Origin: SB15 sp964639245
GTDB taxonomy: Bacteria; Chloroflexota; Anaerolineae; Aggregatilineales; J027
Direction: 5' to 3'
Assembly (NCBI GenBank): GCA_964639245.1
Contig: CAZXCU010000002.1
Coordinates: forward strand, 1-64,000
DNA length: 64,000 bases
In this document: in pieces, positions 33,544 through 42,129 of the stretch
Layout of the letters: every line of letters begins with the position of its first letter
Numbering within the stretch: position 1 is the first letter of the stretch
Notes under the pieces: model-generated
The model's input: only the letters and a program-made list of their open reading frames with translations
What the model was told of the DNA's origin: nothing
Databases searched by the model: none
Translations under genes and position numbers: made by a program

Positions 33544-34001
33544 TGCAAATTGTTTGTGCGACAGTGCTGGTGCTGTCACCTTTTCTCATCCTGTTTTTCA
33601 TTTACAACAGTTGGCAGCGTATCCAGAAAACGGGTTCGCTGGTCATGCGCGAAGAATATCGGCAAGATGCACAGGGCAACGTGCTGGGGCCGGGTTGGGT
33701 ACTTGATGTTCAGCGACGGGTGCTGGTTATGAAAAATGGGGAAGAACTCCCATTTGAGACGATGCGCGGGATCTTTATTGAAGCGCTACCTGCCCGCCGA
33801 GTCGGAGTGGGGCTTTTCAAAGCAAGGGACGAAGAAATCCTGCTCAGCACCATTACCAACAACGATCTTCGTGTTGCGGCGCAGGACGCGGGTTTGATTG
33901 TCACTACGGTAGCGAATCAGGCCGAGCAGTTTCAGCAAGCAGTGAAAAGTCACCCCTGGACACATTCACAGGTCGGCACACGGTTTGAATATCGGTTTTA
34001 G
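33543..34001 (+). CDS. Single-span membrane protein of unknown function
   Basis: A 152-residue product with one N-terminal span (ATVLVLSPFLILFFIYNSW). The rest is cytosolic beta-rich sequence with VLDVQRRVLVMKNGEELPFE and MRGIFIEALPARRVGVGLF, of the kind seen in membrane-attached PH-like domains. This is an impression, not an assignment. Coupled to the 71-residue gene before it. Confidence 0.55.
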   Translation: MQIVCATVLVLSPFLILFFIYNSWQRIQKTGSLVMREEYRQDAQGNVLGPGWVLDVQRRVLVMKNGEELPFETMRGIFIEALPARRVGVGLFKARDEEILLSTITNNDLRVAAQDAGLIVTTVANQAEQFQQAVKSHPWTHSQVGTRFEYRF

Positions 34002-34050
34002 GAGTTCGAGAGTGGGTTTTTAGCGTCCCTTGCGTCAGAATTCAAAACGA

Positions 34051-34764
34051 ATGACTCTCAGAATTACGCTGTTCTTACTCGGTTTTTTCCTGTGGGTGAA
34101 TGTAGGGTTGCTTACTTTCGCCCGCCGTGAACCAGCGCAACCGGTGTGGCGGGCGGTGGTGCGCTATACTCAGACAGGTGCATATATTTTTTTGCAACGG
34201 GCGAACAATGACCAAGCCCCGTTGATTCAAATTACGCCCCAACGTGGGATTTATCGCTCGGTTACATGGTCGCCGGATGGTAAAAAGCTGGCCTTTATTA
34301 ACTATGGCTTGCTGCTGGCAGATGTGAACAAACGCAGTGTCAAAAGCCTCACCACTACCTTTGATGGCAGTCCGGCATGGTCGCCGGATGGCGCGTGGCT
34401 GGCGTTCATGTCCAACCGGAATGACAAATGGGATATTTATAAAATTCAGGTGGAAACGGGTGAGGTGGTGCAACTGGCGCAGACCCCGCGTGATGATGTC
34501 AACCCGCGCTGGTCGGCGGATGGGGAGTGGGTGTATTTTCAATCGTATGTCGAAGGCACTTGGTTTGAATTTCGGGTGCCGTCGGATGGCTCCGGGATGT
34601 TGGAGCGCCTATCGGTGATTTCGGACGAAGATGAGCCAAGCCAATTTTCCCCGATTATTGATTATCGCTGGCGGGGCGGGGTGCTGCTGGTGATGGGCGG
34701 GGTGTTGTTGGGAGCGGCTTGGGGCATGAGACATGAAATTCATGTAAACCTGCATAAGTTATAA
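34051..34764 (+). CDS. Membrane-anchored TolB-like propeller protein
   Basis: The 237-residue protein has an N-terminal span (ITLFLLGFFLWVNVGLLTF), PD40/WD40-like blades (SVTWSPDGKKLAFINYG, SPAWSPDGAWLAFMSNRND, NPRWSADGEWVYFQSY) and a C-terminal span (GVLLVMGGVLLGAAWGM). Four or fewer blades are too few to close a propeller alone, so it may dimerise. A TTG at 34030 is an alternative start; neither has a clear ribosome site. Same architecture as the protein at 26311. Confidence 0.7.
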   Translation: MTLRITLFLLGFFLWVNVGLLTFARREPAQPVWRAVVRYTQTGAYIFLQRANNDQAPLIQITPQRGIYRSVTWSPDGKKLAFINYGLLLADVNKRSVKSLTTTFDGSPAWSPDGAWLAFMSNRNDKWDIYKIQVETGEVVQLAQTPRDDVNPRWSADGEWVYFQSYVEGTWFEFRVPSDGSGMLERLSVISDEDEPSQFSPIIDYRWRGGVLLVMGGVLLGAAWGMRHEIHVNLHKL

Positions 34765-34814
34765 TATAATATTGATATTATTTCATAAATAGATAGCGTT
34801 TATAGGAACTTAGG

Positions 34815-35855
34815 ATGCCTTGTATTTTTATTTCTTACCGTCGTAATGATACTTTTGACATCACTTCTCGTATTTACGAACGTTTGTCTGCCGTCTTTAA
34901 TCAACCCTATTGGCTTGTCTTCCAACCCGAAAATGTTATTCGTGATGTTGCTTCCGGCGCATTTCAGGCGGGGGAAGATTTTCGGACACGCATCCAAAAA
35001 CGGGTTGAGAACTGCGATGTTCTATTGGTTGTCATCGGTAAAAATTGGTTGCCAGCACGGTTGCACGAACCGAACGATATGGTGCGGTTTGAAATTGAAA
35101 CCGCCTTGAAAGATACTACCATACGGGTGATACCGGTGCTGGTGAAAGATGCCCCCATGCCTGCCGCCCACGAGTTGCCAGCCAGCATCCAAGCACTGGC
35201 ATTTATTCAAGCGATTTCGATTGTTGACCGGACGGATTCTTTTTTTAACGAAAGTCTACGAGGGCTGATTCAAGAAATTAAGACGACCCGCAGCGAGAAA
35301 AAAACGCATGTGAAAATCTTATGGAAGCGCTTTGCTACGCTGGTGATATTTTCTATTTTTTTTGCGCTTTCTCTTTTAGGCATTTACCTTATTTTGCGAC
35401 AACCTAGCGATGCTACTGATACCCAAATACCTAGTCTGACAGCCTCTGTAACCGCGTCCTTGACAGCAACCGAAACTGAGACTCTGCTTCCTGCGCCTTC
35501 TGCAACTGTGGCGGAATTGCCAACCAGCCTCCCCTCAATTCCAACGGCGATCATCACTTGTCCAAACGGTTTTTGTGACATCTTTGAATCGACCAATGGA
35601 ACGTGTCGGGCGGATTGCGGGGTCTCTGCCACGCCGGCACCTCCTACCCCAACACCCTTTATTCCTATATCAACCCCAACCCAACCTTGTGGCGATGGTT
35701 TCTGTTTGTCCAACGAAGCTTGCCCGGTGGATTGTGACGGGGCAGGGGGTGGGGGTGCTGTTACAAGCACTCCTTTTTGTGGGGATGGGTATTGCCACCC
35801 CAACGAAGGCACGCAACAAAGTTGTGTGGTCGATTGTGGTACTCCCCGCCCTTAA
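34815..35855 (+). CDS. Membrane TIR protein with Cys-rich external modules
   Basis: The 346-residue protein opens with a TIR domain: CIFISYRRNDT, CDVLLVVIGKNWL, and DMVRFEIETAL with E93 or E95 at the NADase position. One span lies at about 173-196 (ATLVIFSIFFALSLLGIYL), then a Thr/Ser/Pro stalk. Three Cys modules follow at about 249-268, 292-307 and 322-341, each of the form CxxGxC...NE..C..DC with four Cys, separated by Pro/Thr spacers. Such CGDGxC modules occur in surface proteins and may bind calcium. Its plan matches the TIR proteins at 204 and 20214, with a different outer domain. Confidence 0.85.
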   Translation: MPCIFISYRRNDTFDITSRIYERLSAVFNQPYWLVFQPENVIRDVASGAFQAGEDFRTRIQKRVENCDVLLVVIGKNWLPARLHEPNDMVRFEIETALKDTTIRVIPVLVKDAPMPAAHELPASIQALAFIQAISIVDRTDSFFNESLRGLIQEIKTTRSEKKTHVKILWKRFATLVIFSIFFALSLLGIYLILRQPSDATDTQIPSLTASVTASLTATETETLLPAPSATVAELPTSLPSIPTAIITCPNGFCDIFESTNGTCRADCGVSATPAPPTPTPFIPISTPTQPCGDGFCLSNEACPVDCDGAGGGGAVTSTPFCGDGYCHPNEGTQQSCVVDCGTPRP

Positions 35856-35864
35856 TAACAATAT

Positions 35865-35995
35865 GTAACCTTCAGTTAGATTTTTGGAAAACAAGGACGC
35901 GATATATCACGTCCCTACAGGAAATCCACCCTAGCAAATTCGTAGGGACGGCATAGATGCTGTCCGAGCAATTCTAAATTCTTTCCGAAGGTTAC
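35865..35995. repeat. 131-bp repeat (family 3), first of two tandem copies
   Basis: Bounded by GTAACCTTC and GAAGGTTAC inverted ends. The core is the same GGACGCGATATATCACGTCCCTAC / GTAGGGACGGCATAGATGC pair found in family 1, but with different arms. Confidence 0.8.
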
Positions 35996-36000
35996 TATTA

Positions 36001-36130
36001 GTAACCTTCGGTTAATTTTTGGAAAACAAGGACGCGATATATCACGTCCCTACAGGAAATCCACCCTAGCAAATTCGTAGGGACGGCATAGATGCCGTCC
36101 GAGCAATTCTAAATTCTTTCCGAAGGTTAC
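36001..36130. repeat. 130-bp repeat (family 3), second tandem copy
   Basis: Almost identical to 35865-35995, five bases after it in the same orientation, with perfect GTAACCTTCGG/CCGAAGGTTAC ends. The remaining 36131-36306 is AT-rich leader for the next gene, with TAGGAGG close to its ATG. Confidence 0.8.
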
Positions 36131-36306
36131 TCCGCCCCTACGAAAGAAGCGTCGCTGGACAAGTGCATTTTAAGTGTTTATTTTGTTAGGCAATCGTGCA
36201 GGCTTATAAAGGCTTTTTATTCTGGGTTGCGCTGTAAGCCAATTGGCTATATAAAAAATAATAGAAAAATATCAGCTTTTTCAAGCTAAGGAATAGGAGG
36301 TTGGAG

Positions 36307-37884
36307 ATGAAGCGCATCTTTTTGATTCTGTTGGGGGGGATGTTGTTTGGAACGCTTTCCACTCATGCCGCGAACATCCATCTGCGATATTTTGAATCGA
36401 TTGATGTGTTTCTGACAGAGGAACGGTTTCAAAGTTACTCTTTTTCGGCGCTGGCAGATGAAAATGTGACCATTATTGCCTACGGCTTAGAAAATGAGAC
36501 CGTTCCGGCGCTGACTGTCTTTGATACCATTGGCAGCACGCTCATTGAAAATCCGAACTTAGAATCTGTTTCGGCGGCAGCAGTGCAATTTACTGTGCCA
36601 GAAAACGGAATTTATACCTTTCTGGTCAGCCGACAAACTGACTCCGGGGGGTTGATTCGGGTGATGGTGTTTGAAGGCGACCCCTTGACCGATGACCGCA
36701 CCTTGATTGATACCGTTGACCCCCTTTTGCCTGCGCGGGCATTTTTGTTCGCGGGGGATGAAACTGACCCGGTAGAAGTGCAAATTAGCGTTGTAACCGA
36801 TGAGGATGCGACGATTAAACCGCCGGAAGTGTTTGCTTCACGCGGCACAGATGTTGACCTGCCGCCGCTTGAAGAACGCACCGAACCTGTGACTTCCCGT
36901 GCATGGGAAAATACCAACAGCGAACGCATTTATACGATTAATGTGCGGGCAATCCCGGAACCTGTGGCGCATGTCAACGGCTTTTTCTCACGGACGCAGC
37001 AAACATCGGGAATCGCGCAATTACAGGTGGATGTGAATGAGGGTGGCCCACCCGAAGAAGTGAACCGTCCGGTTTGCCGTGCGTTTGTGCTGGCAAATGG
37101 GTCGTCTTTCACCGGGCCAAGTGAAGATGATTATGCGGCGTTTTCAGACCTTACACGCGGGCAGGAAGTCGAAATTGTGGGCAAAAACGGCGATTTTTTC
37201 CTGATTGTTGACCCGAACAGCCCCACCGGAGGCAGCTGGATTCGCAAAGATGCACTGGATATTCCCGGCGGCTTGGACTCGGAAGATTGTAGCCGTGTCG
37301 AAGAAGTAGCTGCCCCGCCCATTGAGCCAGCGAATAATGAAACCGAAACGGGCAATCCGCCATCCAATAACACAAATACGCAAACGGGACAGACGGGCGG
37401 AAATCCGGGCGAAAATTGGTGTTATGACCCCGCCAAATGGGGCGATGGACGTTGCAACACCGGCTCACCGGATCAAAATAACTGGTATTGGACTTGCGGA
37501 TTCTACATGGCGAATTTTGACCGTGACCAGAATCGGGCGAATGTGCCTACCGATTGTGTGAGTGTTCTGCCTCCGGTGATTCCTGTACCAAACAATCCGA
37601 CCAATGCTGGCACGCTGACGGGGAATTGGTCAGGCTGTGCGTTTGGTGAGGTGGCATATGAAGCATGGGTGAATTATGGGGGCGCTCCTGCTGGCACGAG
37701 TTTTGTGGAACTTGCCACCAACTATGGCACTTTTTATGCTGCTCCTGAGGACGGATTTGTTTACGTTGATACAGGCGAACCCTATTTTGCCCCGCCCTTT
37801 GTGGTGAGTGGCACACTGACCGCCCGAACTGCGGAAAATGTACCACTTGATGTTGTGAATATTGGCGGGCAAAATTGTCCATAA
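36307..37884 (+). CDS. Secreted protein, paralogue 1 of 3, with central SH3-like and Cys-rich C-terminal region
   Basis: The 525-residue product starts at the ATG preceded by TAGGAGGTTGGAG. A signal peptide (MKRIFLILLGGMLFGTLSTH) ends at AANIHLRYFES, a motif shared by all three paralogues. Residues 20-250 are beta-rich with FLVSRQTDSGGLIRVMVFEG. A segment near 290-330 (RGQEVEIVGKNGDFFLIVD, SWIRKDALDI) resembles a bacterial SH3 domain. After a Thr/Asn linker come NWCYDPAKWGDGRCN and YWTCGFY, then a beta-sandwich tail ending in a Cys. I know no named family. A terminator follows. Confidence 0.7.
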   Translation: MKRIFLILLGGMLFGTLSTHAANIHLRYFESIDVFLTEERFQSYSFSALADENVTIIAYGLENETVPALTVFDTIGSTLIENPNLESVSAAAVQFTVPENGIYTFLVSRQTDSGGLIRVMVFEGDPLTDDRTLIDTVDPLLPARAFLFAGDETDPVEVQISVVTDEDATIKPPEVFASRGTDVDLPPLEERTEPVTSRAWENTNSERIYTINVRAIPEPVAHVNGFFSRTQQTSGIAQLQVDVNEGGPPEEVNRPVCRAFVLANGSSFTGPSEDDYAAFSDLTRGQEVEIVGKNGDFFLIVDPNSPTGGSWIRKDALDIPGGLDSEDCSRVEEVAAPPIEPANNETETGNPPSNNTNTQTGQTGGNPGENWCYDPAKWGDGRCNTGSPDQNNWYWTCGFYMANFDRDQNRANVPTDCVSVLPPVIPVPNNPTNAGTLTGNWSGCAFGEVAYEAWVNYGGAPAGTSFVELATNYGTFYAAPEDGFVYVDTGEPYFAPPFVVSGTLTARTAENVPLDVVNIGGQNCP

Positions 37885-37895
37885 TTGTTAAAAAT

Positions 37896-37926
37896 AAGCG
37901 GGGAGGGCATCCCCGCTTTTTATTTT
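37896..37926 (+). terminator. Terminator after paralogue 1
   Basis: AGCGGGGA and TCCCCGCT flank a GGGCA loop and lead into TTTTATTTT. Confidence 0.8.
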
Positions 37927-37983
37927 GACTTGACCCTCACGCTTAATCTCTTTAGAGTGGGAAAAAGGATTGGAGAGATTTTG

Positions 37984-39585
37984 ATGCGGAAACTTGGATT
38001 GTTGCTAGGGTGTTTGCTGCTCTTAGGCACATTTTCTGCGAATGCCGCCAATATCCACCTGCGCTATTTTGAGTCGGTGGATGCGTTTTTAACCGAAGAA
38101 CGTTTTCAGCGTTATTCATTTGCAGGCTTGGCAGACGAAGAAATTACGATTGTGGCGTATGGCTTGGATGAAAATGTCATCCCGACGCTGACAGTGTTTG
38201 ATACGATTGGCAGCACGCTCATTGAAAATCCGAATGAGGATGAACTGTCGGCGGTTGCCGTGCGGTTTACTGTTACAGAAAATGGTATCTATACCTTTTT
38301 GGTCAGCCGTCAAACGGATGAGGGCGGATTGATTCGGGTGATGGTGTTTGAAGGCGACCCCTTGACTGATGACCGTTCGCTGTTGGATGAAGTCGACCCG
38401 CTGTTGCCCGCCCGCGCCTTTTTGTTCGCGGGGGATGAAGTTGACCCGGTTGAAATTCAGATTAGCGTGGTGGATGACGACGACCCCGAAACTTCGCAAG
38501 TTAAGGTGTATGCTTCGCGGGGGACGGATGTTGAATTGCCACCGCTTGAAGAACGCACCGAACCTGTCACGACCCGCATATGGGAAAATACAGACAGTGA
38601 ACGGATTTATACGGTCAATATCCGTGCGCTGCCCGAACCTGTAGCACACGTCAACGGCTTTTTCTCGCGGAAACAGCAGGAAGATTTGCCCGATTCAGGC
38701 ATTTTACAAATTGATGTGAATGAGGGCGGGGAGCCAGAACCGGTCAAACGTCCTTTGTGCATCGCGTTTGTGCTGGAAACGGTGCAGTCCTTTGGCGGCC
38801 CCAGTGCGGAAGATTATCCACCTGCAACCCTGCTGAATCGCGGGGAAGAAGTTGAAATTGTGGGGCAAAACGGTGAATTTTTGCTGATTGTTGACCCCAA
38901 CAGCGACACCGGGGGGAGTTGGATTCCGAGTGTGTCGGTGGATATTCCGTCGGGGTTAGACTCCGAAGATTGCAGCCGTGTACAGGAAGTGGCAGCTCCG
39001 CCCATTGAACCGAGCGATGTTGAACCGGATGATACTTCGGACACTGGCTTTACCCCGCCCACCAATACCACCAATCCGCCGCAAGCAACCAACACCCCTG
39101 TCCCACAAACGGCGGGCAATCCGAGCGAAAATTGGTGTTATGACCCCGCCAAATGGGGCGATGGACGCTGTAACAGTGGGTCGCCGGAGCAGAATGATTG
39201 GCATTGGACGTGCGGTTTTTATCTCGCGGCCTATGACCGTGACCGCACGATTGGAAACGTTCCTGCGGAATGCCAGATTGTGATTCCGCCTTCGCCCACG
39301 CCGCAGCCTCCGTCTACAGGGACATTTCCCGGTGCGTGGTCTGGTTGTGTGCTGATGACCGGCTGGAATGTAGCTGTAACCTATTCCGGGACACCGCCGG
39401 GAACTTCGTTTGTCATTTTGTCGACCAACTATGGGAGCGCCACCGGGCCTGTGACAGGCAGTCTTGTTTACGATACCCTTCAGCCTTCCGTCCCACCGAT
39501 TGTGGTGACAGGCACACTTACGGCTTATGATGCCTCTAGCACACCGCTTGCCTCCGTCAGTCTCGGCAGCATCAACTGTCCCTAA
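37984..39585 (+). CDS. Secreted protein, paralogue 2 of 3
   Basis: The 533-residue product starts at 37984, with GGAGAG upstream; a longer reading would include the preceding terminator and is rejected. The signal peptide is MRKLGLLLGCLLLLGTFSAN. Order and sequence follow paralogue 1: AANIHLRYFES, LVSRQTDEGGLIRVMVFEG, an SH3-like stretch (RGEEVEIVGQNGEFLLIVD), a Pro/Thr linker, NWCYDPAKWGDGRCN, and a C-terminal domain. The C-terminal domain diverges most, which suggests it sets specificity (inference). Own terminator at 39600. Confidence 0.7.
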   Translation: MRKLGLLLGCLLLLGTFSANAANIHLRYFESVDAFLTEERFQRYSFAGLADEEITIVAYGLDENVIPTLTVFDTIGSTLIENPNEDELSAVAVRFTVTENGIYTFLVSRQTDEGGLIRVMVFEGDPLTDDRSLLDEVDPLLPARAFLFAGDEVDPVEIQISVVDDDDPETSQVKVYASRGTDVELPPLEERTEPVTTRIWENTDSERIYTVNIRALPEPVAHVNGFFSRKQQEDLPDSGILQIDVNEGGEPEPVKRPLCIAFVLETVQSFGGPSAEDYPPATLLNRGEEVEIVGQNGEFLLIVDPNSDTGGSWIPSVSVDIPSGLDSEDCSRVQEVAAPPIEPSDVEPDDTSDTGFTPPTNTTNPPQATNTPVPQTAGNPSENWCYDPAKWGDGRCNSGSPEQNDWHWTCGFYLAAYDRDRTIGNVPAECQIVIPPSPTPQPPSTGTFPGAWSGCVLMTGWNVAVTYSGTPPGTSFVILSTNYGSATGPVTGSLVYDTLQPSVPPIVVTGTLTAYDASSTPLASVSLGSINCP

Positions 39586-39599
39586 ATGAGAATTTTTAG

Positions 39600-39632
39600 G
39601 ACAAGGGGTGAAAAAGCCCCTTGTCAGTTTTC
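39600..39632 (+). terminator. Terminator after paralogue 2
   Basis: GACAAGGGG pairs with CCCCTTGTC around TGAAAAAG, followed by AGTTTTCGCC and a T-rich stretch. Confidence 0.7.
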
Positions 39633-39690
39633 GCCTTATTTTTCATTTTCCCCTAAGATAAAATCAGCAGCGACTTGAGGAGTCTATTTG

Positions 39691-40941
39691 ATGCAAAGAC
39701 GCGGAGTTATTTTTTTGTTGGTGGGGATTTTGATAGTGGCGATTTTTCAACCGGTTCATGCAGCGAATATCCATTTGCGCTATTTTGAGTCGGCGGACTT
39801 GCTGCTGACAGAGGAACGGTTTCAACGCTATTCATTTTCTGCGCTAGCGGGTGAAAATGTGACGATTGTGGTGTACGGGTTGGATGAAAGTGTCATTCCC
39901 ATGCTGACCCTCTTTGATGCAGCAGGCAGCACTTTGTTGGATAACCCGAATGAGGACGGCAAGCATGTCGTCGCAGCAAAATTTACTCCCGCCGAAAATG
40001 GCATTTATACATTTTTGGTCACGCGGCAAACGGATGCGGGCGGGTTGATTCGGGTGATGGTGTTTGAAGGGGAACCCCTGACCGATGACCGTTCGCTGTT
40101 GGATGAGGTTGACCCGCTTTTGCCTGCCCGTGCCTATCTGTTTGCCGGGGATGATATTGACCCGGTTGAAATTGAAATTAGTGTGGTGGAAGATGACGAC
40201 CCCGAAACTCCCGCACCGGATGTTTATGCGGCTCGTGGAACGGATGTCGAACTGCCCCCACTTGAGGAACGTACCCAACCGGTGACGCGGCGCTCATGGC
40301 GGAATGACAACCGCGAACGGGTGTATACATTAAATGTGCGGGCGCTCCCCGAACCGATTCTGCATATCAATGGGTTTTTCTCCCGTACCCAACAGGATAC
40401 TCCCACCACCAAAGCGATTTTACGGGTGGATGTGAATGAGGGCGGGGTGCCGGAATTTGTCGCCCGTCCGACCTGTGGCGGGTTTGTGATAGAAAGTATT
40501 ACCTCCTATGGCGGGCCAAACACCGAAACCTATCAGGAAGGTACGGCGCTCAATCGGGGGCAGTCGATTGAAATTGTCGGTGAAAATGCGGAATTTTATC
40601 TGATTGTTGACCCCAACAGCGAGACAGGCGGCACATGGGTAGCCAAAGACACAGTGGATGTGCCTGTCGGATTAGATTCAGAAGAATGCGAACGGGTGGA
40701 AGAAGTCGAAGAACCGCCTGTCGAAGAAGAATTTGAGGAAGGGACAGATTCGGAAGATTCGAGTCAAGACGATGACGATTTGAGTGACGAAGATCTTGAC
40801 GACGAAGACTTGGATGATGATGCTTCCGACGACTCCTCTGATGATAGCGGGGGAGAAGCGCCCATAGGGGATGACTCCGGGAGTGGTGGCGGCGATTCCG
40901 GCGGGGGAGATGATTCTGGCGGCGGTGACTCAGACGGGTAA
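39691..40941 (+). CDS. Secreted protein, paralogue 3 of 3, with acidic Gly/Ser tail
   Basis: The 416-residue product begins at the ATG at 39691 with GAGGAG upstream. The signal peptide ends at VHAANIHLRYFES. The first 340 residues follow paralogues 1 and 2, including LVTRQTDAGGLIRVMVFEG and RGQSIEIVGENAEFYLIVD. The Cys-rich NWCYDPAKWGDGRC block and the C-terminal sandwich are missing. In their place is a tail of Asp/Glu repeats (DDDLSDEDLDDEDLDDD) and GGGDSGGGDDSGG-type sequence, which could bind calcium or act as a flexible anchor. Confidence 0.7.
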   Translation: MQRRGVIFLLVGILIVAIFQPVHAANIHLRYFESADLLLTEERFQRYSFSALAGENVTIVVYGLDESVIPMLTLFDAAGSTLLDNPNEDGKHVVAAKFTPAENGIYTFLVTRQTDAGGLIRVMVFEGEPLTDDRSLLDEVDPLLPARAYLFAGDDIDPVEIEISVVEDDDPETPAPDVYAARGTDVELPPLEERTQPVTRRSWRNDNRERVYTLNVRALPEPILHINGFFSRTQQDTPTTKAILRVDVNEGGVPEFVARPTCGGFVIESITSYGGPNTETYQEGTALNRGQSIEIVGENAEFYLIVDPNSETGGTWVAKDTVDVPVGLDSEECERVEEVEEPPVEEEFEEGTDSEDSSQDDDDLSDEDLDDEDLDDDASDDSSDDSGGEAPIGDDSGSGGGDSGGGDDSGGGDSDG

Positions 40942-41007
40942 CATCCTGATTTTCTGATGAAGTTGTGGTATGGTCATACACGTAAAAAAGTCTGATAAGG
41001 ATGCCGA

Positions 41008-42129
41008 ATGCGAGTTGATGATCCCTTTGCGCTGCTGCGTGCCTGTCTGATTCCTCTGTTTTTGGGGGTGGTACTCATCTGCCTGATTCTGGTGGTTCTG
41101 GTGGTGGTGTTCACGCCCAGCCATTTGAATCCGGCGGACGCGGTGGTGCTGCGTGCCTATTTAATCTCGAACAATGACGCACTCAACACCCCCAAAGGCA
41201 CAAATCCGACCCCGCAGCGTTTTGTGGTTGCTGCCAACGACAACGCCCGCACGATTGGCATTAACTTGGTGACACAGGGATTCATTGACAACGGGACGCT
41301 TTTTTCCCGCTATGTAGAATACGAAGGCCGCGATAAGGATTTGCGGGTGGGGACATTTTTCATCAGCGAGGCCATGACCATTCCCGAAATTGTGGATGTG
41401 CTGACCGACCCCACCCCTACCACCGTTACGCTGACCGTGATTGAAGGCTGGCGCTTGGAGCAAATCGCGGCTGCTATCGACAGCTTAGACTTTATTGAAT
41501 TTACGGGCGCAGATTTTCTCGCAGTGGCGGGGGCAGGGACGCTTATTCCGCCCGAATTGCAAGCCCAATATGGGATTCCGGCGGGGGTGTCGCTGGAAGG
41601 CTTTTTATTCCCGGCGACCTATGAAATTCCGATTGATTCTACCGCCGAAAATTTGCGCGACCAGATGCTGCAAGCCTTCGCTAACAATGTTCCCTCCACC
41701 ATGATTCGGGATGCCTCCGCCGCCGGACGCACGATGTATCAGGTGGTGACGCTGGCTTCGATTGTGGAACGGGAAGCGGTTTTGCCTGCCGAACGTCCCA
41801 CGATTGCCAGTGTGTACCTGAACCGCTTGGAAATCGGGCAAAAATTGGATGCTGACCCGACGACTCAATATGCAATTGGCAACACCCGCGATGGCAACTG
41901 GTGGCCGCAAATCACACAGGCAGATTATCAACTGGATGCGCTTTATAATACCTATGTGTATCCCGGTTTGCCGCCCGGCCCTATTGCCAATCCCAGTATT
42001 TCAGCGATTCGCGGGGTGATTTATCCGGCGGAAACGCCCTATTTTTACTTCCGCGCTGCCTGTGATGGGTCGGGGGCGCATCAATTTTCCATCACCTATG
42101 AGGAGCATATTTCAAAGGGCTGCCCGTGA
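41008..42129 (+). CDS. mltG: Endolytic transglycosylase MltG-like (YceG)
   Basis: A 373-residue inner-membrane protein with one N-terminal span (LIPLFLGVVLICLILVVLVV), a LysM-like subdomain (RFVVAANDNARTIGINLVTQ) and the YceG catalytic domain. Landmarks are VTLTVIEGWRLEQIA, EGFLFPATYEI, the catalytic Glu in TLASIVEREA, and TTQYAIGN...YNTYVYPGLPPGPIANPS. It cuts nascent glycan strands during peptidoglycan synthesis. GTGA at its end overlaps the start of the TPR gene. Confidence 0.93.
   Translation: MRVDDPFALLRACLIPLFLGVVLICLILVVLVVVFTPSHLNPADAVVLRAYLISNNDALNTPKGTNPTPQRFVVAANDNARTIGINLVTQGFIDNGTLFSRYVEYEGRDKDLRVGTFFISEAMTIPEIVDVLTDPTPTTVTLTVIEGWRLEQIAAAIDSLDFIEFTGADFLAVAGAGTLIPPELQAQYGIPAGVSLEGFLFPATYEIPIDSTAENLRDQMLQAFANNVPSTMIRDASAAGRTMYQVVTLASIVEREAVLPAERPTIASVYLNRLEIGQKLDADPTTQYAIGNTRDGNWWPQITQADYQLDALYNTYVYPGLPPGPIANPSISAIRGVIYPAETPYFYFRAACDGSGAHQFSITYEEHISKGCP

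Noticed and set aside
35865..36130. Possible CRISPR array from the repeated blocks
   Set aside because: Only two copies of 130 bases with no spacers; they are MITE-like elements.
37885..37983. N-terminal extension of secreted paralogue 2
   Set aside because: It would translate the terminator of paralogue 1; the signal peptide begins at 37984.
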